Shown here: in pieces, positions 52,296-61,598 of the stretch
How the letters are laid out: each line of letters begins with the position of its first letter
How positions within the stretch are numbered: position 1 is the stretch's first letter
NCBI RefSeq assembly: GCF_014650115.1
Contig: NZ_BMUI01000001.1
Span: forward strand, 744,001 to 808,000
DNA from: Streptomyces olivaceoviridis
Lineage (GTDB): Bacteria > Actinomycetota > Actinomycetes > Streptomycetales > Streptomycetaceae
Direction of reading: 5' to 3'
DNA length: 64,000 nt
Notes under the pieces: model-generated
The model's input: the letters and a program-made list of their open reading frames with translations, nothing else
Databases searched by the model: none
Told to the model about the DNA's origin: nothing
Made by a program: the position numbers and the translations under genes

Positions 52296-54446
52296 TCAGC
52301 CGGCCGGGGTCGCCTCCGGGACCGGGGGGCGCTCGGCCGGCGGTGCCGCCACCCCGCCCGTGCGGCGGAGCTTCTGCCAGCGCAGTCGGCCGCCGGTGAG
52401 GGCGGTGATCCAGGACTGGAGCAGGACGACGTACATCAGTTGGCGGTAGAGCAGCTGTTGGAGGGGGAGGGTGAGGAGCGGGGTGAGGGGTTCGCGGTCC
52501 AGGTGGAAGGCGTACGCCGCGCAGAGCGCCTGCACGGCCAGGACCGCGCACCAGGCCAGGATCGTCTTGCCCGTCGGGCCGAAGACCAGGCCGTAGACCA
52601 GGAAGAGGTCGATCAGGGGGGCGAGGAGCGGGGCCACGACCATGAAGAGCGAGACGAGGGGCAGGCCCACACGGCCGAAGCGGCCCGACGGGCCCCGGTC
52701 GAACAGCGCGCGGCGGTGCTTCCAGATGGCCTGCATGGTGCCGTACGACCAGCGGTAGCGCTGGGACCACAGCTGCTGGACCGACTCGGGCGCCTCCGTC
52801 CAGGCGCGGGCCTTCTCGGCGTACACCACGCGCCAGCCGTCGCGGTGCAGGGCCATCGTGACGTCGGTGTCCTCGGCGAGCGTGTCGTCGCTCATGCCGC
52901 CGACCCGGCGCAGGGCCGAGCGGCGGAACGCCCCGACCGCACCCGGGATCGTCGGCATGCAGCGCAGGATGTCGTACATGCGGCGGTCGAGGTTGAAGCC
53001 CATCACGTACTCGATGTGCTGCCACGCGCCGATGAGCCGGTTCTTGTTGCCGACCTTGGCGTTGCCGGCGACGGCGCCGACGCGCGGGTCGGCGAAGGGC
53101 TGGACGAGTTCGCGGACGGTGGCCGGTTCGAAGACGGTGTCGCCGTCCATCATCACGACCAGCTCGTGACGGGCGTTCGCCAGACCCCGGTTGAGCGCGG
53201 CCGGCTTGCCCGCGTTGGCCTGGCGGATCACCCGTACGTCCGGCAGGTCCAGCGCCTCGACGATGTCGGCCGTGCCGTCCGCCGAGCCGTCGTCGATGAC
53301 CAGCACTTCGATGGGGTGCTCGCTGCGCATGAGCGAACGGACCGTGTTCTCGATGCACTTGGCCTCGTTGTACGCCGGCACCAGCACCGACACCGGCTCG
53401 GTGACCGGCTCCCCGCCCCAGCGGAAACCGGGGCGCCGGGTGCGGCGGGCGTGCGCGCCGGACAGCAGCAGCATCAGGCCGAAGCGGGCGAAGACGAGGC
53501 AGCCGACGACGGCGAGACCGGCGACGAGGACCGTGGTGATGTCGTCGGACGCCTTCACCAGGAAGATCCAGGCCCTCCCCTTCCACAGGTCGAGGCCGGT
53601 GACCGGAGTGTCGGCGCTCGGGGCCCGCAGCGCTCCGGTGAGGGTCTGGAAGGTGTAGCCCTGCTGCTGGAGCCGGGGCAGGAGACGGTCGAGCGCCTGG
53701 ACGGTCTGGTGCCGGTCGCCGCCCGAGTCGTGCATGAGGACGACCGCGCCCCGGCCGCCGTGGGGCGTGGCGTTGCGGATGATCCGCCCGACGCCCGGCT
53801 TGCGCCAGTCCTCGCTGTCGGTGTCGTCCACGACCGTGAGGTAGCCCCGGCTGCCGATGTACCGCGTCACCGGCCAGGACCGGTTGTCGATGGCGTCGGC
53901 GGAGGAGGAGTACGGCGGCCGGAACAGCGAGCTGCGGATACCGGCCGCCCCGGCGAGCGCCAGCTGGTTCTGCGACAGCTCCCAGTCGATGCGCTTCGTG
54001 GAGTGGTACGACAGGTCGGGGTGGCCGAAGGTGTGCAGGCCGACCTCGTGGCCCTCGGCGACCATGCGCCGGACCAGCTCGGGGTGGCGGGAGGTCATGG
54101 TGCCGGTGACGAAGAAGACCGCGTGCGCGTGGTGCTTCTTCAGCACGTCGAGCACCTTCGGGGTCCAGGTCGGGTCGGGGCCGTCGTCGAAGGTGAGGAC
54201 GATGCGGTGGTCGGGTATGCGCAGGCTGTCGCTGCGACCGTCGCGCGTGTCGATGACCGGGCCGCCGTCCAGGATGCGCTGCGGAACCCTGTCGTGCGCC
54301 GCGGAGGGCCGGATGCGGTGGTCGGCGAGGATCTCGTTGTGCACGTAGCCGCGCAGCATGAGCATCGCCAGGGTCGCCACCAGGACCAGGAGGGGGAGCA
54401 GGTAGCGCAGCGGCAGCCGGGTACGGCGGCGGGGGTGTGAGGCCAT
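52296..54446 (-). CDS. matB: MatB: polysaccharide deacetylase-glycosyltransferase fusion
   Basis: 716 aa. An N-terminal membrane helix precedes a NodB deacetylase (TFDDGPDPTWT, HTFGHPDLSYHS, RPPYSSSADAI; metal Asp/His/His). A membrane segment follows, then a processive GT2 synthase (VLVPAYNEAKCIENT, DDGSADGTADIV, MMDGDTVFEP, AEDTD, and the QRYRW product-binding motif) and terminal helices. This architecture is like PgaC/IcaA plus deacetylase. In S. lividans/S. coelicolor the MatAB pair (SCO2962-SCO2963) produces an extracellular PNAG-like glycan that causes mycelial pelleting. It is cotranscribed with matA. Confidence 0.93.
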   Translation of the reverse strand: MASHPRRRTRLPLRYLLPLLVLVATLAMLMLRGYVHNEILADHRIRPSAAHDRVPQRILDGGPVIDTRDGRSDSLRIPDHRIVLTFDDGPDPTWTPKVLDVLKKHHAHAVFFVTGTMTSRHPELVRRMVAEGHEVGLHTFGHPDLSYHSTKRIDWELSQNQLALAGAAGIRSSLFRPPYSSSADAIDNRSWPVTRYIGSRGYLTVVDDTDSEDWRKPGVGRIIRNATPHGGRGAVVLMHDSGGDRHQTVQALDRLLPRLQQQGYTFQTLTGALRAPSADTPVTGLDLWKGRAWIFLVKASDDITTVLVAGLAVVGCLVFARFGLMLLLSGAHARRTRRPGFRWGGEPVTEPVSVLVPAYNEAKCIENTVRSLMRSEHPIEVLVIDDGSADGTADIVEALDLPDVRVIRQANAGKPAALNRGLANARHELVVMMDGDTVFEPATVRELVQPFADPRVGAVAGNAKVGNKNRLIGAWQHIEYVMGFNLDRRMYDILRCMPTIPGAVGAFRRSALRRVGGMSDDTLAEDTDVTMALHRDGWRVVYAEKARAWTEAPESVQQLWSQRYRWSYGTMQAIWKHRRALFDRGPSGRFGRVGLPLVSLFMVVAPLLAPLIDLFLVYGLVFGPTGKTILAWCAVLAVQALCAAYAFHLDREPLTPLLTLPLQQLLYRQLMYVVLLQSWITALTGGRLRWQKLRRTGGVAAPPAERPPVPEATPAG

Positions 54447-54468
54447 CTGGGGGTGTTCCGCCTGGTCG

Positions 54469-55701
54469 TCAGAGGGAGAGCTTGGGGTGCGGGCGCCGGG
54501 TGTGACCGGGCGGGGTGTGGGTACGGCCCGACGGGGTCGGCGTGGGTGCCGGAGCCGTGGCGGTGGCGGTGCCGGTGGCGGACGGTGCCGGGGACACGTC
54601 GGTGGCCGGGGCCGACGGGGTCGGCGAACCGGTGGTGCCGGCGTCGGCGGCGGGCGCGGAGGCGGTGCCGCCGTCCGGCCCGGTGGACGCGGAGGCGTCG
54701 GCGCCGGCGGGCGCTCCGCTGCCCGGTACGGCCGTGCCGCCCGCCTCTGCGCCGACGACGGGTGCGGTCACCGTGCCGGCTCCCGGCGGGGTCGGGGTCG
54801 TGGAGACGCTGGGCAGCGGCGAGGTGTGCACCTTGCCGGCCGGCTTGTCCTCGTGCTGGCCCGGCACCGGCAGCCAGGGGGCGGCGGAGTTGCCGGACAG
54901 CAGGGTGGCGACGATGACGGCGGCGTAACCGGCACACGCGACGGCCACGGCCACGCCGAGCCGACGGAACCGGCGGCTGCGACGGCCCGACTCGTCCACG
55001 AAGACCGGCCCGTCCGAGCCACGGGTGTCGCGTACGGCCGACTCCGCGCCCACAGCGCCGAGTTGTACGTCACCCAGCTCGATGGTCTCGTCCTGCGGGG
55101 CGGAAGCGGGGGCGGGGGCGGGGGCGGGGGAAGGTGCCGGGGCGTCTGCGGCGCCGTCGGAGGTCTCGGAGGGCTCCTTCACTGCGGCGGGGTCGACCTG
55201 GTCGGCCGGCTCGGCGGGCATGCCGGGTCCAGCGGCGACGGGCTCGGCAGACTCGGCGGACGCACCCGGTCCGGCCGGGTCGGCGGTCTTGCCGGCTTCG
55301 GCGGACTCCGCCGACGTGCCGGGCTCGACGGGTTCCGCGGGCTCGGCCGCTTCAGCGGGCCGCTCCGCTTCGGCGGACGCCTCGGATTCGGCGCGCGCCT
55401 CGGTCCCGGCGGGCTGCCCGGGTTCGGCGGAGTCGCCCGGCTCACCGAGCCCGGCGGACCCAGCCGACTCGGCCACCGTCTCAACAGCCTCCGAAGCCTC
55501 GCCGGACTCGACGGCAACGTCGGCACCAGAGTTCGCGACAGCCCTCGAAACGTCACCACCGGCATCGGCACCGGCGCCGGAGTCGGCGACAGCCCCCGCG
55601 TCCGAATTCATCCGCTCGTCGCCCCCGCCCACCGGCTCACCGCGCCCCGTGGACGCCACCTCTCGCCCCTCAGGTTGGGCGTCTTCAGGACACTTTTTCA
55701 C
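54469..55701 (-). CDS. matA: MatA: membrane protein with long disordered tail
   Basis: 410 aa. Residues 1-230 are an acidic, Ala/Glu/Pro/Gly-rich disordered region. A single helix (FRRLGVAVAVACAGYAAVIVATLLSG) is followed by another Ser/Thr/Gly/Pro-rich tail ending in HTPPGHTRRPHPKLSL. No catalytic domain is evident. It lies 22 bp upstream of matB on the same strand. In the Mat system MatA is needed with MatB for glycan synthesis; the mechanism is unknown. The start at GTG 55701 is preferred. Confidence 0.8.
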   Translation of the reverse strand: MKKCPEDAQPEGREVASTGRGEPVGGGDERMNSDAGAVADSGAGADAGGDVSRAVANSGADVAVESGEASEAVETVAESAGSAGLGEPGDSAEPGQPAGTEARAESEASAEAERPAEAAEPAEPVEPGTSAESAEAGKTADPAGPGASAESAEPVAAGPGMPAEPADQVDPAAVKEPSETSDGAADAPAPSPAPAPAPASAPQDETIELGDVQLGAVGAESAVRDTRGSDGPVFVDESGRRSRRFRRLGVAVAVACAGYAAVIVATLLSGNSAAPWLPVPGQHEDKPAGKVHTSPLPSVSTTPTPPGAGTVTAPVVGAEAGGTAVPGSGAPAGADASASTGPDGGTASAPAADAGTTGSPTPSAPATDVSPAPSATGTATATAPAPTPTPSGRTHTPPGHTRRPHPKLSL

Positions 55702-55884
55702 GCGCGTTCATCCCCCCACGGGACAGTTCCGGGCGCGCTCACGATCCGGGCACCCGTCGACCGGACCAGGCCCCCACCCGGCCCGAGCGCCCCCACTACC
55801 ACCCTGTGCCCGGGCCAAGAATGTAACGCACGCGAAGGGGTGCTGCGCGCCGGGCCGGCACGGGCGCCCGCCCGTCGCCACCCG

Positions 55885-56862
55885 TCACACGCCGTTCATC
55901 ACCTCTTCATCCATGGCGGGAATCCATCCATCGACGGGCCGCCGCAGCCACCCCTCCACCCGTGCGATCTCGGCCACCGCCTTCCGCAGCGCGGTCAACC
56001 CGGGATGTACCAGGCCCTTCCGCCAGACCAGGGAGACGGGCGACAGCGGGACGGGGTCGACGAGGGGCCGTCGTACCGTCCCGGGCATGGGCGGGAAGTC
56101 CACGACGGCCAGCACCGGATTGCGGGTCTTCGCCATGATGCGGCCGAACTCCTCGTCACCGACGGCCAGGGGGGACGGCGGGGCGAGCCGGACGGCGCGG
56201 TCCTGGAAGAGGCGCCGGGCCAGGTCGGTCCACTCCCGGGTGCGCGGGTTGCCGGCACCGGCGTACACCGTCTCGCCGGCCAAAGCCGACAGCGGCACCC
56301 GCGCCGACGCGGCCAGCGGATGGTCCTCGGGCAGCACGACGGCCATCGGCTCGTACCGCACCGGCCGCTGCTCCAGACCGGAACGGAGCGCCGGGTCGAG
56401 GCCGGCGAACCGGCCGAAGGAGACGTCCAGACGGCCGGCGAGCAACTCCGCGGCGGCTCCGGTGAGGCCGCTCTCGTAGCGGGCCATCAGCTCGCAGTCG
56501 GGGGCGAGTTCGCGGGCCCGGTGCAGTACGCGGCGGCCGGTGGCCAGGCCCGGTGAGTTGAGGTCGACCAGCAGCGGGCGGGCCTGGCCGGCGGAGAACG
56601 CGGCGAGCAGGTCGTCCTGGGCGGCGAGGACCCGGCGCGCGTGCGGCAGCAGGCGTTCGCCGTCCCGGGTCAGCGTGACCTGCCGGGTGGTCCGTACGAA
56701 CAGCTCGGCGCCCAGCTCCCGTTCCAGCCGCCGTACGTCCCGGCTGAGCGCCTGCTGGGCGACGTACAGCCGGGCCGCCGCCCGGGTGAAGTGCAGTTCC
56801 TCGGCGACGGCGACGAAGGCACGCAGCAGGCGGGGGTCTATGGGGGCGGCGGGGGCGGACAT
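55885..56862 (-). CDS. LysR family transcriptional regulator
   Basis: 325 aa. The N-terminal winged helix (LLRAFVAVAEELHFTRAAARLYVAQQALSRDVRRLERELG) is followed by a substrate-binding domain (PLLVDLNSPGLATGRRVLHRA, GRLDVSFGRF). It is divergent from the MFS gene at 56947 (85-bp gap), the usual LysR arrangement; it probably controls that transporter. The start at 56862 (MSAPAAP) fits the family. Confidence 0.93.
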   Translation of the reverse strand: MSAPAAPIDPRLLRAFVAVAEELHFTRAAARLYVAQQALSRDVRRLERELGAELFVRTTRQVTLTRDGERLLPHARRVLAAQDDLLAAFSAGQARPLLVDLNSPGLATGRRVLHRARELAPDCELMARYESGLTGAAAELLAGRLDVSFGRFAGLDPALRSGLEQRPVRYEPMAVVLPEDHPLAASARVPLSALAGETVYAGAGNPRTREWTDLARRLFQDRAVRLAPPSPLAVGDEEFGRIMAKTRNPVLAVVDFPPMPGTVRRPLVDPVPLSPVSLVWRKGLVHPGLTALRKAVAEIARVEGWLRRPVDGWIPAMDEEVMNGV

Positions 56863-56946
56863 GGCGGCGAATTTACAACGAGAGCGCGTGGATCGGGTCG
56901 CGGAAGGTGTTGGACCTGCTGATCCACTCCGGGCGACTGTTGGGCC

Positions 56947-58179
56947 ATGCCCCAAGAGACCACCCAAGACGCTCAGGACAGCCGAATAGACGGCGAGGGA
57001 GGTCAGGCCGGCGGATACCGCCGCTTGTTCCGTCTCCCCGGCACCCGTGCCTTCACCGCCGGCAACCTCCTCGCCCGCCTGCCGATGGGCATGTTCAGCG
57101 TGAGCGCGGTCGTGATGATCGCCGGTTCCCGTGGCTCGTACGCCCTCGCCGGTGCCGTCACCGCGACGGGGCTCGCGGCGACCGCGCTGGCCGGCCCCTG
57201 GCTCGCCCGGCTGGTCGACCGGCACGGGCAGGCCCGGGTCGCGCTGCCGGCCACGGTCGTGTCCGTGCTGGGCAGCCTCGCGCTGCTGCTGTGCGTCCGC
57301 TACGACGCCCCGGACTGGACCCTGTTCGCCGCCTACGCCGGCACCGCGGCCACCCCCAACACCGGCGGCCTGTCCCGCGCCCGCTGGGCCCATCTGCTGC
57401 GGGACGAGCCCGGGGCGCTGCACACCGCGAACGCGTTCGAGCAGGCCGCGGACGAGCTGTGCTTCATGCTCGGGCCGGTGCTCGCGTCCTTCCTGACCGG
57501 CACGTTCTTCCCGGAGGCGGGCACGCTCACCGGGGCGCTGCTGCTGCTCGCCGGCATGCTGCTGTTCCTCGCCCAGCGGGCGACCGAGCCGCCGCCGACG
57601 CCCCGCTCGCAGGGGCCCTCGCCGCTGCGCAGCCCGGGTGTCCCGCCCCTGCTGGCCTGCTTCACCGCGACCGGCGCCGTGTTCGGTTCCATGGAGGTCG
57701 TCACGATCGCCTACGCCGACGCGCAGGGGCACCGCGCGGCGGCCGGTGCCGTGCTCGCGCTCCAGGCGGCGGGCTCGTGCGCGGCGGGGCTGGTGTACGG
57801 GGCGCGGAAGCCGGCGGGGGTGCGCTTCTCCTGGTGTCTGGCGGCCATGGCCGGGCTCATGACGCTGCCCTGGCTCGCGGCCACCACCCGGTCCCTGCCG
57901 GCGCTGGCGGGTGCGCTGCTGGTGGCAGGGATGGCGACGGCGCCGACCATGGTGACGGCGATGACGCTGGTGCAGCGGCGCACCCCGGGCGACCGGCTCA
58001 ACGAGGGGATGAGCCTGATGGTGACGGGGTTGCTCGCCGGTATCGCGTGCGGTTCGGCGACGGGCGGCTGGGCGGCGGAACACCTCTCCCCCACCACCGC
58101 GTACGCCGTACCGGTGGCCGCCGCCGCCCTCGCCCTCGGCGTGGCCACGCTCACCCGCGCCGACAGGGCCACCCCATGA
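56947..58179 (+). CDS. MFS transporter
   Basis: 410 aa, about 12 helices. The first loop carries VLPATVV-type sequences and the motif ARLVDRHGQARVALPA; helix-5 region NTGGLSRARWA. It resembles drug/sugar efflux MFS members related to the YfiS/CsbX-like group; the substrate is unknown. It is adjacent to and divergent from a LysR gene, which may respond to the transported compound. Confidence 0.88.
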   Translation: MPQETTQDAQDSRIDGEGGQAGGYRRLFRLPGTRAFTAGNLLARLPMGMFSVSAVVMIAGSRGSYALAGAVTATGLAATALAGPWLARLVDRHGQARVALPATVVSVLGSLALLLCVRYDAPDWTLFAAYAGTAATPNTGGLSRARWAHLLRDEPGALHTANAFEQAADELCFMLGPVLASFLTGTFFPEAGTLTGALLLLAGMLLFLAQRATEPPPTPRSQGPSPLRSPGVPPLLACFTATGAVFGSMEVVTIAYADAQGHRAAAGAVLALQAAGSCAAGLVYGARKPAGVRFSWCLAAMAGLMTLPWLAATTRSLPALAGALLVAGMATAPTMVTAMTLVQRRTPGDRLNEGMSLMVTGLLAGIACGSATGGWAAEHLSPTTAYAVPVAAAALALGVATLTRADRATP

Positions 58180-58182
58180 CAG

Positions 58183-58212
58183 AGGCCCCGCCGCTCGGAA
58201 GCGACGGGGCCT
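58183..58212. terminator. Hairpin between the MFS gene and tmRNA
   Basis: AGGCCCCG (58183-58190) and CGGGGCCT (58205-58212) pair over a 14-nt loop with inner pairing. It follows the MFS stop and lies just beyond the tmRNA 3' end, so it may serve both transcripts. Confidence 0.65.
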
Positions 58213-58247
58213 TTGCCCACATGGGGTCGACCCCCGAAGGGGCCTCG

Positions 58248-58614
58248 TGGAGATGGCGGGAATCGAACCCGCGTCCAACGGTGCGGAATCAGGGCTTCTC
58301 CGTGTGCAGTCCGCTGCGATTTTCTCGGCCCCGGAGATCACGCGGACAAGTCTCCGACGGGCTCAGTCACTGTTTGATTTCCCTCTACACCCCGTGACCG
58401 GGTCTAGAGGTTTAGTTCCCTAGCTGATGCCAGGATCCGGGTCGGGAACAGCCCCGGGCTGACACTTCGCAAGTCGCTACTTAGGCAGCGAGGGCGAAGG
58501 AATCGCGCTTGGTGTTGGCGATTATTTTTTGCGACATATGGTTTACGAGATCATTGCCGCTTCCTCGACACGCTTCCCCTGCTTCGACAGCCGCTGTCGA
58601 AACCGATCATCCCC
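58248..58614 (-). ncRNA. ssrA: tmRNA (ssrA)
   Basis: About 367 nt, without an encoded CCA. The tRNA-like ends pair GGGGATG with CATCTCC, and the T arm reads GCGGG-TTCGATT-CCCGC. The resume codon is GCC and the tag read is ANTKRDSFALAA then TAA, giving an A-ANTKRDSFALAA peptide after the tRNA-borne Ala. The tag has the conserved ALAA end recognised by ClpXP-type proteases. It rescues stalled ribosomes together with SmpB, encoded just upstream on the same strand. Confidence 0.95.
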
Positions 58615-58730
58615 ATGTTGCTGTGTTTAATTAACAACAGTTCAATCCCTCCCGGAGGAGGGTTCGCGCACCCTCTGTGGAGTGCGCTGCCATCGTACGT
58701 GACCAACGCCCGACGATGCCAGCCTATTCC

Positions 58731-58781
58731 CGTCGGCCCGTCGGCCCGTCGGCCCGTCGGCCCGTCGGCCGGTCGGCCGGC
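58731..58781. repeat. Six tandem copies of an 8-bp unit after smpB
   Basis: CGTCGGCC (with a final GGTCGGCC) is repeated six times, ending at the smpB stop codon. Copy number could vary between strains. Confidence 0.85.
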
Positions 58782-59335
58782 TAGACGCCGCGCTGCCTGC
58801 GCTTCGCCGCCGCGATGGCCCGGTCCGCCTCCCGCCGGTCCTGATGCTCCCGCAGCGTCTGCCGCTTGTCGTACTCCTTCTTGCCCCGCGCGAGCGCGAT
58901 CTCGGCCTTCGCCCGGCCGTCCTTGAAGTAGATGGCGAGGGGCACGATCGTGTGTCCCGTCTCCTGGGACTTCGACTCCAGCTTGTCGATCTCCTCGCGG
59001 TGCAGGAGCAGCTTGCGCTTGCGGCGCGCGGAGTGGTTGGTCCAGCTGCCCTGGTGATACTCGGGGATGTGGGCGTTGTGCAGCCACGCCTCGCCCCGGT
59101 CGATCTGGACGAAGCCGTCGGTCAGCGAGGTCCGTCCCTCGCGCAGCGACTTGACCTCCGTGCCGCTGAGCACGAGCCCGGCCTCGTAGGTGTCGATGAT
59201 CGCGTAGTCGTGCCGGGCCTTCTTGTTCTGGGCGACGATCTTGCGCTTGCCGCCCTTCTCGCCGTCCCTGCCTTTGGCGGCCCCGCCGCCCTGCTTGGGC
59301 TGGGACTCCTTCGGTACGTACATTCCCTTGTTCAT
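58781..59335 (-). CDS. smpB: SmpB, tmRNA-binding protein
   Basis: 184 aa. The core is classic: [65 protein letters not shown], and a C-terminal basic tail ([11 protein letters not shown]) that enters the ribosome A site. An extra N-terminal Gly/Lys segment (about 30 residues) is common in actinobacteria. It binds tmRNA, whose gene lies just downstream. Start at 59335 (MNKGM) or 59323 (MYVPKES). Confidence 0.95.
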   Translation of the reverse strand: MNKGMYVPKESQPKQGGGAAKGRDGEKGGKRKIVAQNKKARHDYAIIDTYEAGLVLSGTEVKSLREGRTSLTDGFVQIDRGEAWLHNAHIPEYHQGSWTNHSARRKRKLLLHREEIDKLESKSQETGHTIVPLAIYFKDGRAKAEIALARGKKEYDKRQTLREHQDRREADRAIAAAKRRQRGV

Positions 59336-59391
59336 AGTGCCCACCATTTTCGCACCACACAGGGGGTGTGCGTACAGCCGATTACGGCTGG

Positions 59392-60570
59392 CTACGAGGG
59401 GTCGCCCAGCCCGGTGAGGACGGTCCGCGCCCGGGACAGGGCCTGCCCCGGCCCCGCCTCCAGGTCGGGGGTGATGCCCCGGCCGTCCACGGTGCGGCCG
59501 GAGGGGGTGCGGTAGTGGCCGACGGTCAGCTCGGCCACCGAGCCGTCGGGCAGCTCGGTCGGCATCTGGATCGAGCCCTTGCCGAAGGTGCGGGAGCCGA
59601 TCACCACCGCGCGGCCCCGGTCCTGGAGGGCGCCGGTGAGCAGCTCGGCCGCGCTCATGGTGCCGCCGTCGACGAGGACGACCAGGGGACGGGTGGTGTC
59701 GCCCCCGGAGGCGGCGTGCAGGGCGCGCTGGGCGCCGTCGACGTCGTAGGTGGCGACCAGGCCGCCGTCCAGGAAGGCGGAGGCGGTGTCCACGGCCTCG
59801 GTGACCAGGCCGCCGGAGTTGCCCCGCAGGTCCAGCACGGTCCGGCCGTCGGCGGGGGCGGCGCGCAGCGCCTCGCGGACCGCGTCGGCCGAACCCTTGG
59901 TGAACGCGGCGATCTTGAGCACGGTGACGCCGTCGGACAGCCGGCGCACGGTCACGGAGTCGGTGGACAGCCGGGCCCGGTGCAGGGTCTCGGTCCACGC
60001 GCGCGTGCCGCGCTCCAGACCGAGGGTGACCGTCGTACCGGCCGGGCCGTCATCGCTGTCGCCGCGCAGCGCGTCGCCGCGGAGCCGGGCGACCACCTCG
60101 GTCACCGGCCACCCCTCGACCTTCTTCCCGTCGACGCTGCGCAACCGGTCGCCCGCCCGGATCCCGGCGTCGGCGGCGGGCGAGCCGGACCGCACCCGGG
60201 TGACCTCGATCCCGCCGTCCGCCTCCTGCCGCGCCCACAGGCCGACACCGGTGTACCGGCCGTCGAGCGCGTCCTGGAACTCCTCGTACTCGCCCTCGGA
60301 GTAGACCGCGGCCCAGCGGTCCCCGCTGCGGCTGACGGCCCTTTCCGCCGCCTCCATCGGGGACTTGCCGTCGGCCAGCGCCTCCGCGGCGGCCCTCTCG
60401 ACGGCCTCGTGCCGGGCCGCCGGGCCGGCGGCGGCCTTCCGCGCGGGAGGGTCGGATTCCGGGAAGGAACCGGTGGCGGCACCGGCGATCAGCACACCGG
60501 CGAAGACCAATGTCAGGGTGGCCCCACGGCGGACGCGGCGGGGCTGACAGAACGGGTCATGGCCTGACAT
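59392..60570 (-). CDS. S41 (CtpA-like) carboxy-terminal processing protease
   Basis: 392 aa. A signal anchor ([19 protein letters not shown]) is followed by a PDZ domain ([35 protein letters not shown]) and a peptidase S41 core. The Ser-Lys dyad is in [15 protein letters not shown] and [13 protein letters not shown]. It trims extracytoplasmic substrates such as envelope or divisome proteins. It lies between ftsX and smpB; a hairpin at 60596-60627 upstream suggests its own transcript. Confidence 0.93.
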   Translation of the reverse strand: MSGHDPFCQPRRVRRGATLTLVFAGVLIAGAATGSFPESDPPARKAAAGPAARHEAVERAAAEALADGKSPMEAAERAVSRSGDRWAAVYSEGEYEEFQDALDGRYTGVGLWARQEADGGIEVTRVRSGSPAADAGIRAGDRLRSVDGKKVEGWPVTEVVARLRGDALRGDSDDGPAGTTVTLGLERGTRAWTETLHRARLSTDSVTVRRLSDGVTVLKIAAFTKGSADAVREALRAAPADGRTVLDLRGNSGGLVTEAVDTASAFLDGGLVATYDVDGAQRALHAASGGDTTRPLVVLVDGGTMSAAELLTGALQDRGRAVVIGSRTFGKGSIQMPTELPDGSVAELTVGHYRTPSGRTVDGRGITPDLEAGPGQALSRARTVLTGLGDPS

Positions 60571-60595
60571 GGCGGCGAGTCTAGGGCAACGCGAA

Positions 60596-60627
60596 GGGGC
60601 CGTACGGCCGGATGCCCGTACGACCCC
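60596..60627 (-). terminator. Hairpin between ftsX and the S41 protease gene
   Basis: GGGGCCGTAC (60596-60605) and GTACGACCCC (60618-60627) pair with one mismatch over a 12-nt loop. Likely ftsEX terminator. Confidence 0.6.
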
Positions 60628-60638
60628 GTTGGCGTGCG

Positions 60639-61556
60639 TCACACCTTCAGATACTTGCGCAGCGCGAAGAACGCGGCGAGCGACGGCATCAGGACACTGG
60701 TGGCGAGGATCAGCGGCAGCTTGGTCAACACCGCGTCCCAGCCCACGAAGTTGATGAGCGTGAGCTTGTGGGACAGCTCCATGCCGTGGTCGATGGTGAA
60801 GTACCGGCCGACGACGAGCGCCACGCAGGCGAGGCCGCCGCCGATGAGTCCGGCGACCGCGGCCTCGGCGATGAACGGCGCCTGGATGTAGAAGCCCGAG
60901 GCACCGACCAGGCGCATGATCCCGGTTTCCCGCCGTCGGCTGAACGCCGAGACGCGCACGGTGTTGACGATCAGCAGGAGCGCGACGATCAGCATCATCG
61001 CCATCACGCCGAGCGCGCCCCGGTTCATCAGGTTCAGCAGCTGGAAGAGGTTGTCCAGGATGCCCTTCTGGTCCTGCACCGACTGCACGCCGTCCCGCCC
61101 GTTGAACGCGGACGCGATCACCTGGTACTTCTGCGGGTCCTTGAGCTTGATCCGGTACGACTCCTGCATCTGGTCCGGCGTCAGCGAGCCGGCCAGCGGG
61201 GAGTTGCCGAACTGCTCCTTGTAGTGCTTGTACGCCTCGTCCTGCGACTCGTAGGTCACCTTCTCGACGACCGGCATCTTGTCCAGGTCCACGAGGATCT
61301 GCTTCTTCTGGTCCTCGGTGACCGCGCCCTTGGCGCAGTGGACGTCGTTCTCCGCGTCGTGCTTGTTGCACAGGAAGATCGAGACGTTGACCTTGTCGTA
61401 CCAGTAGCCCTTCATGGTGCTCACCTGGTCGCTCATCAGCAGCGAGCCGCCGAACAGGGCCAGGGACAGGGCGACGGAGACGATGACGGCGAAGGTCATC
61501 GTCAGATTGCGGCGGAGACCGACACCGATCTCCGACAGGACGAACTGGGCGCGCAT
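60639..61556 (-). CDS. ftsX: FtsX, ABC-like permease of the FtsEX complex
   Basis: 305 aa. A cytoplasmic start (RAQFVLSEIGVGLRRN) leads to four membrane helices, with a large extracellular loop (about residues 50-175, with Cys-containing ICKHDAENDVHCAKG-type region near the first loop) and a C-terminal FtsX domain (SAFSRRRETGIMRLVGAS). It transmits FtsE ATP hydrolysis to periplasmic cell-wall hydrolase activators (RipC-type in actinobacteria). It is 42 bp from ftsE and cotranscribed. Confidence 0.95.
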   Translation of the reverse strand: MRAQFVLSEIGVGLRRNLTMTFAVIVSVALSLALFGGSLLMSDQVSTMKGYWYDKVNVSIFLCNKHDAENDVHCAKGAVTEDQKKQILVDLDKMPVVEKVTYESQDEAYKHYKEQFGNSPLAGSLTPDQMQESYRIKLKDPQKYQVIASAFNGRDGVQSVQDQKGILDNLFQLLNLMNRGALGVMAMMLIVALLLIVNTVRVSAFSRRRETGIMRLVGASGFYIQAPFIAEAAVAGLIGGGLACVALVVGRYFTIDHGMELSHKLTLINFVGWDAVLTKLPLILATSVLMPSLAAFFALRKYLKV

Positions 61557-61598
61557 GGCGGGTTCTTCAGGCCTTTCCGGAACTGGATGCTGGTGCGG

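Noticed and set aside
55885-58341. 818-codon minus ORF extending the LysR gene through the MFS gene and tmRNA
   Set aside because: The LysR protein starts at 56862; the extension is antisense to the MFS gene and reads through tmRNA.
58781-59998. N-terminal extension of SmpB
   Set aside because: The extra residues are antisense or out-of-frame to the S41 protease gene; family length fits the 59335 start.
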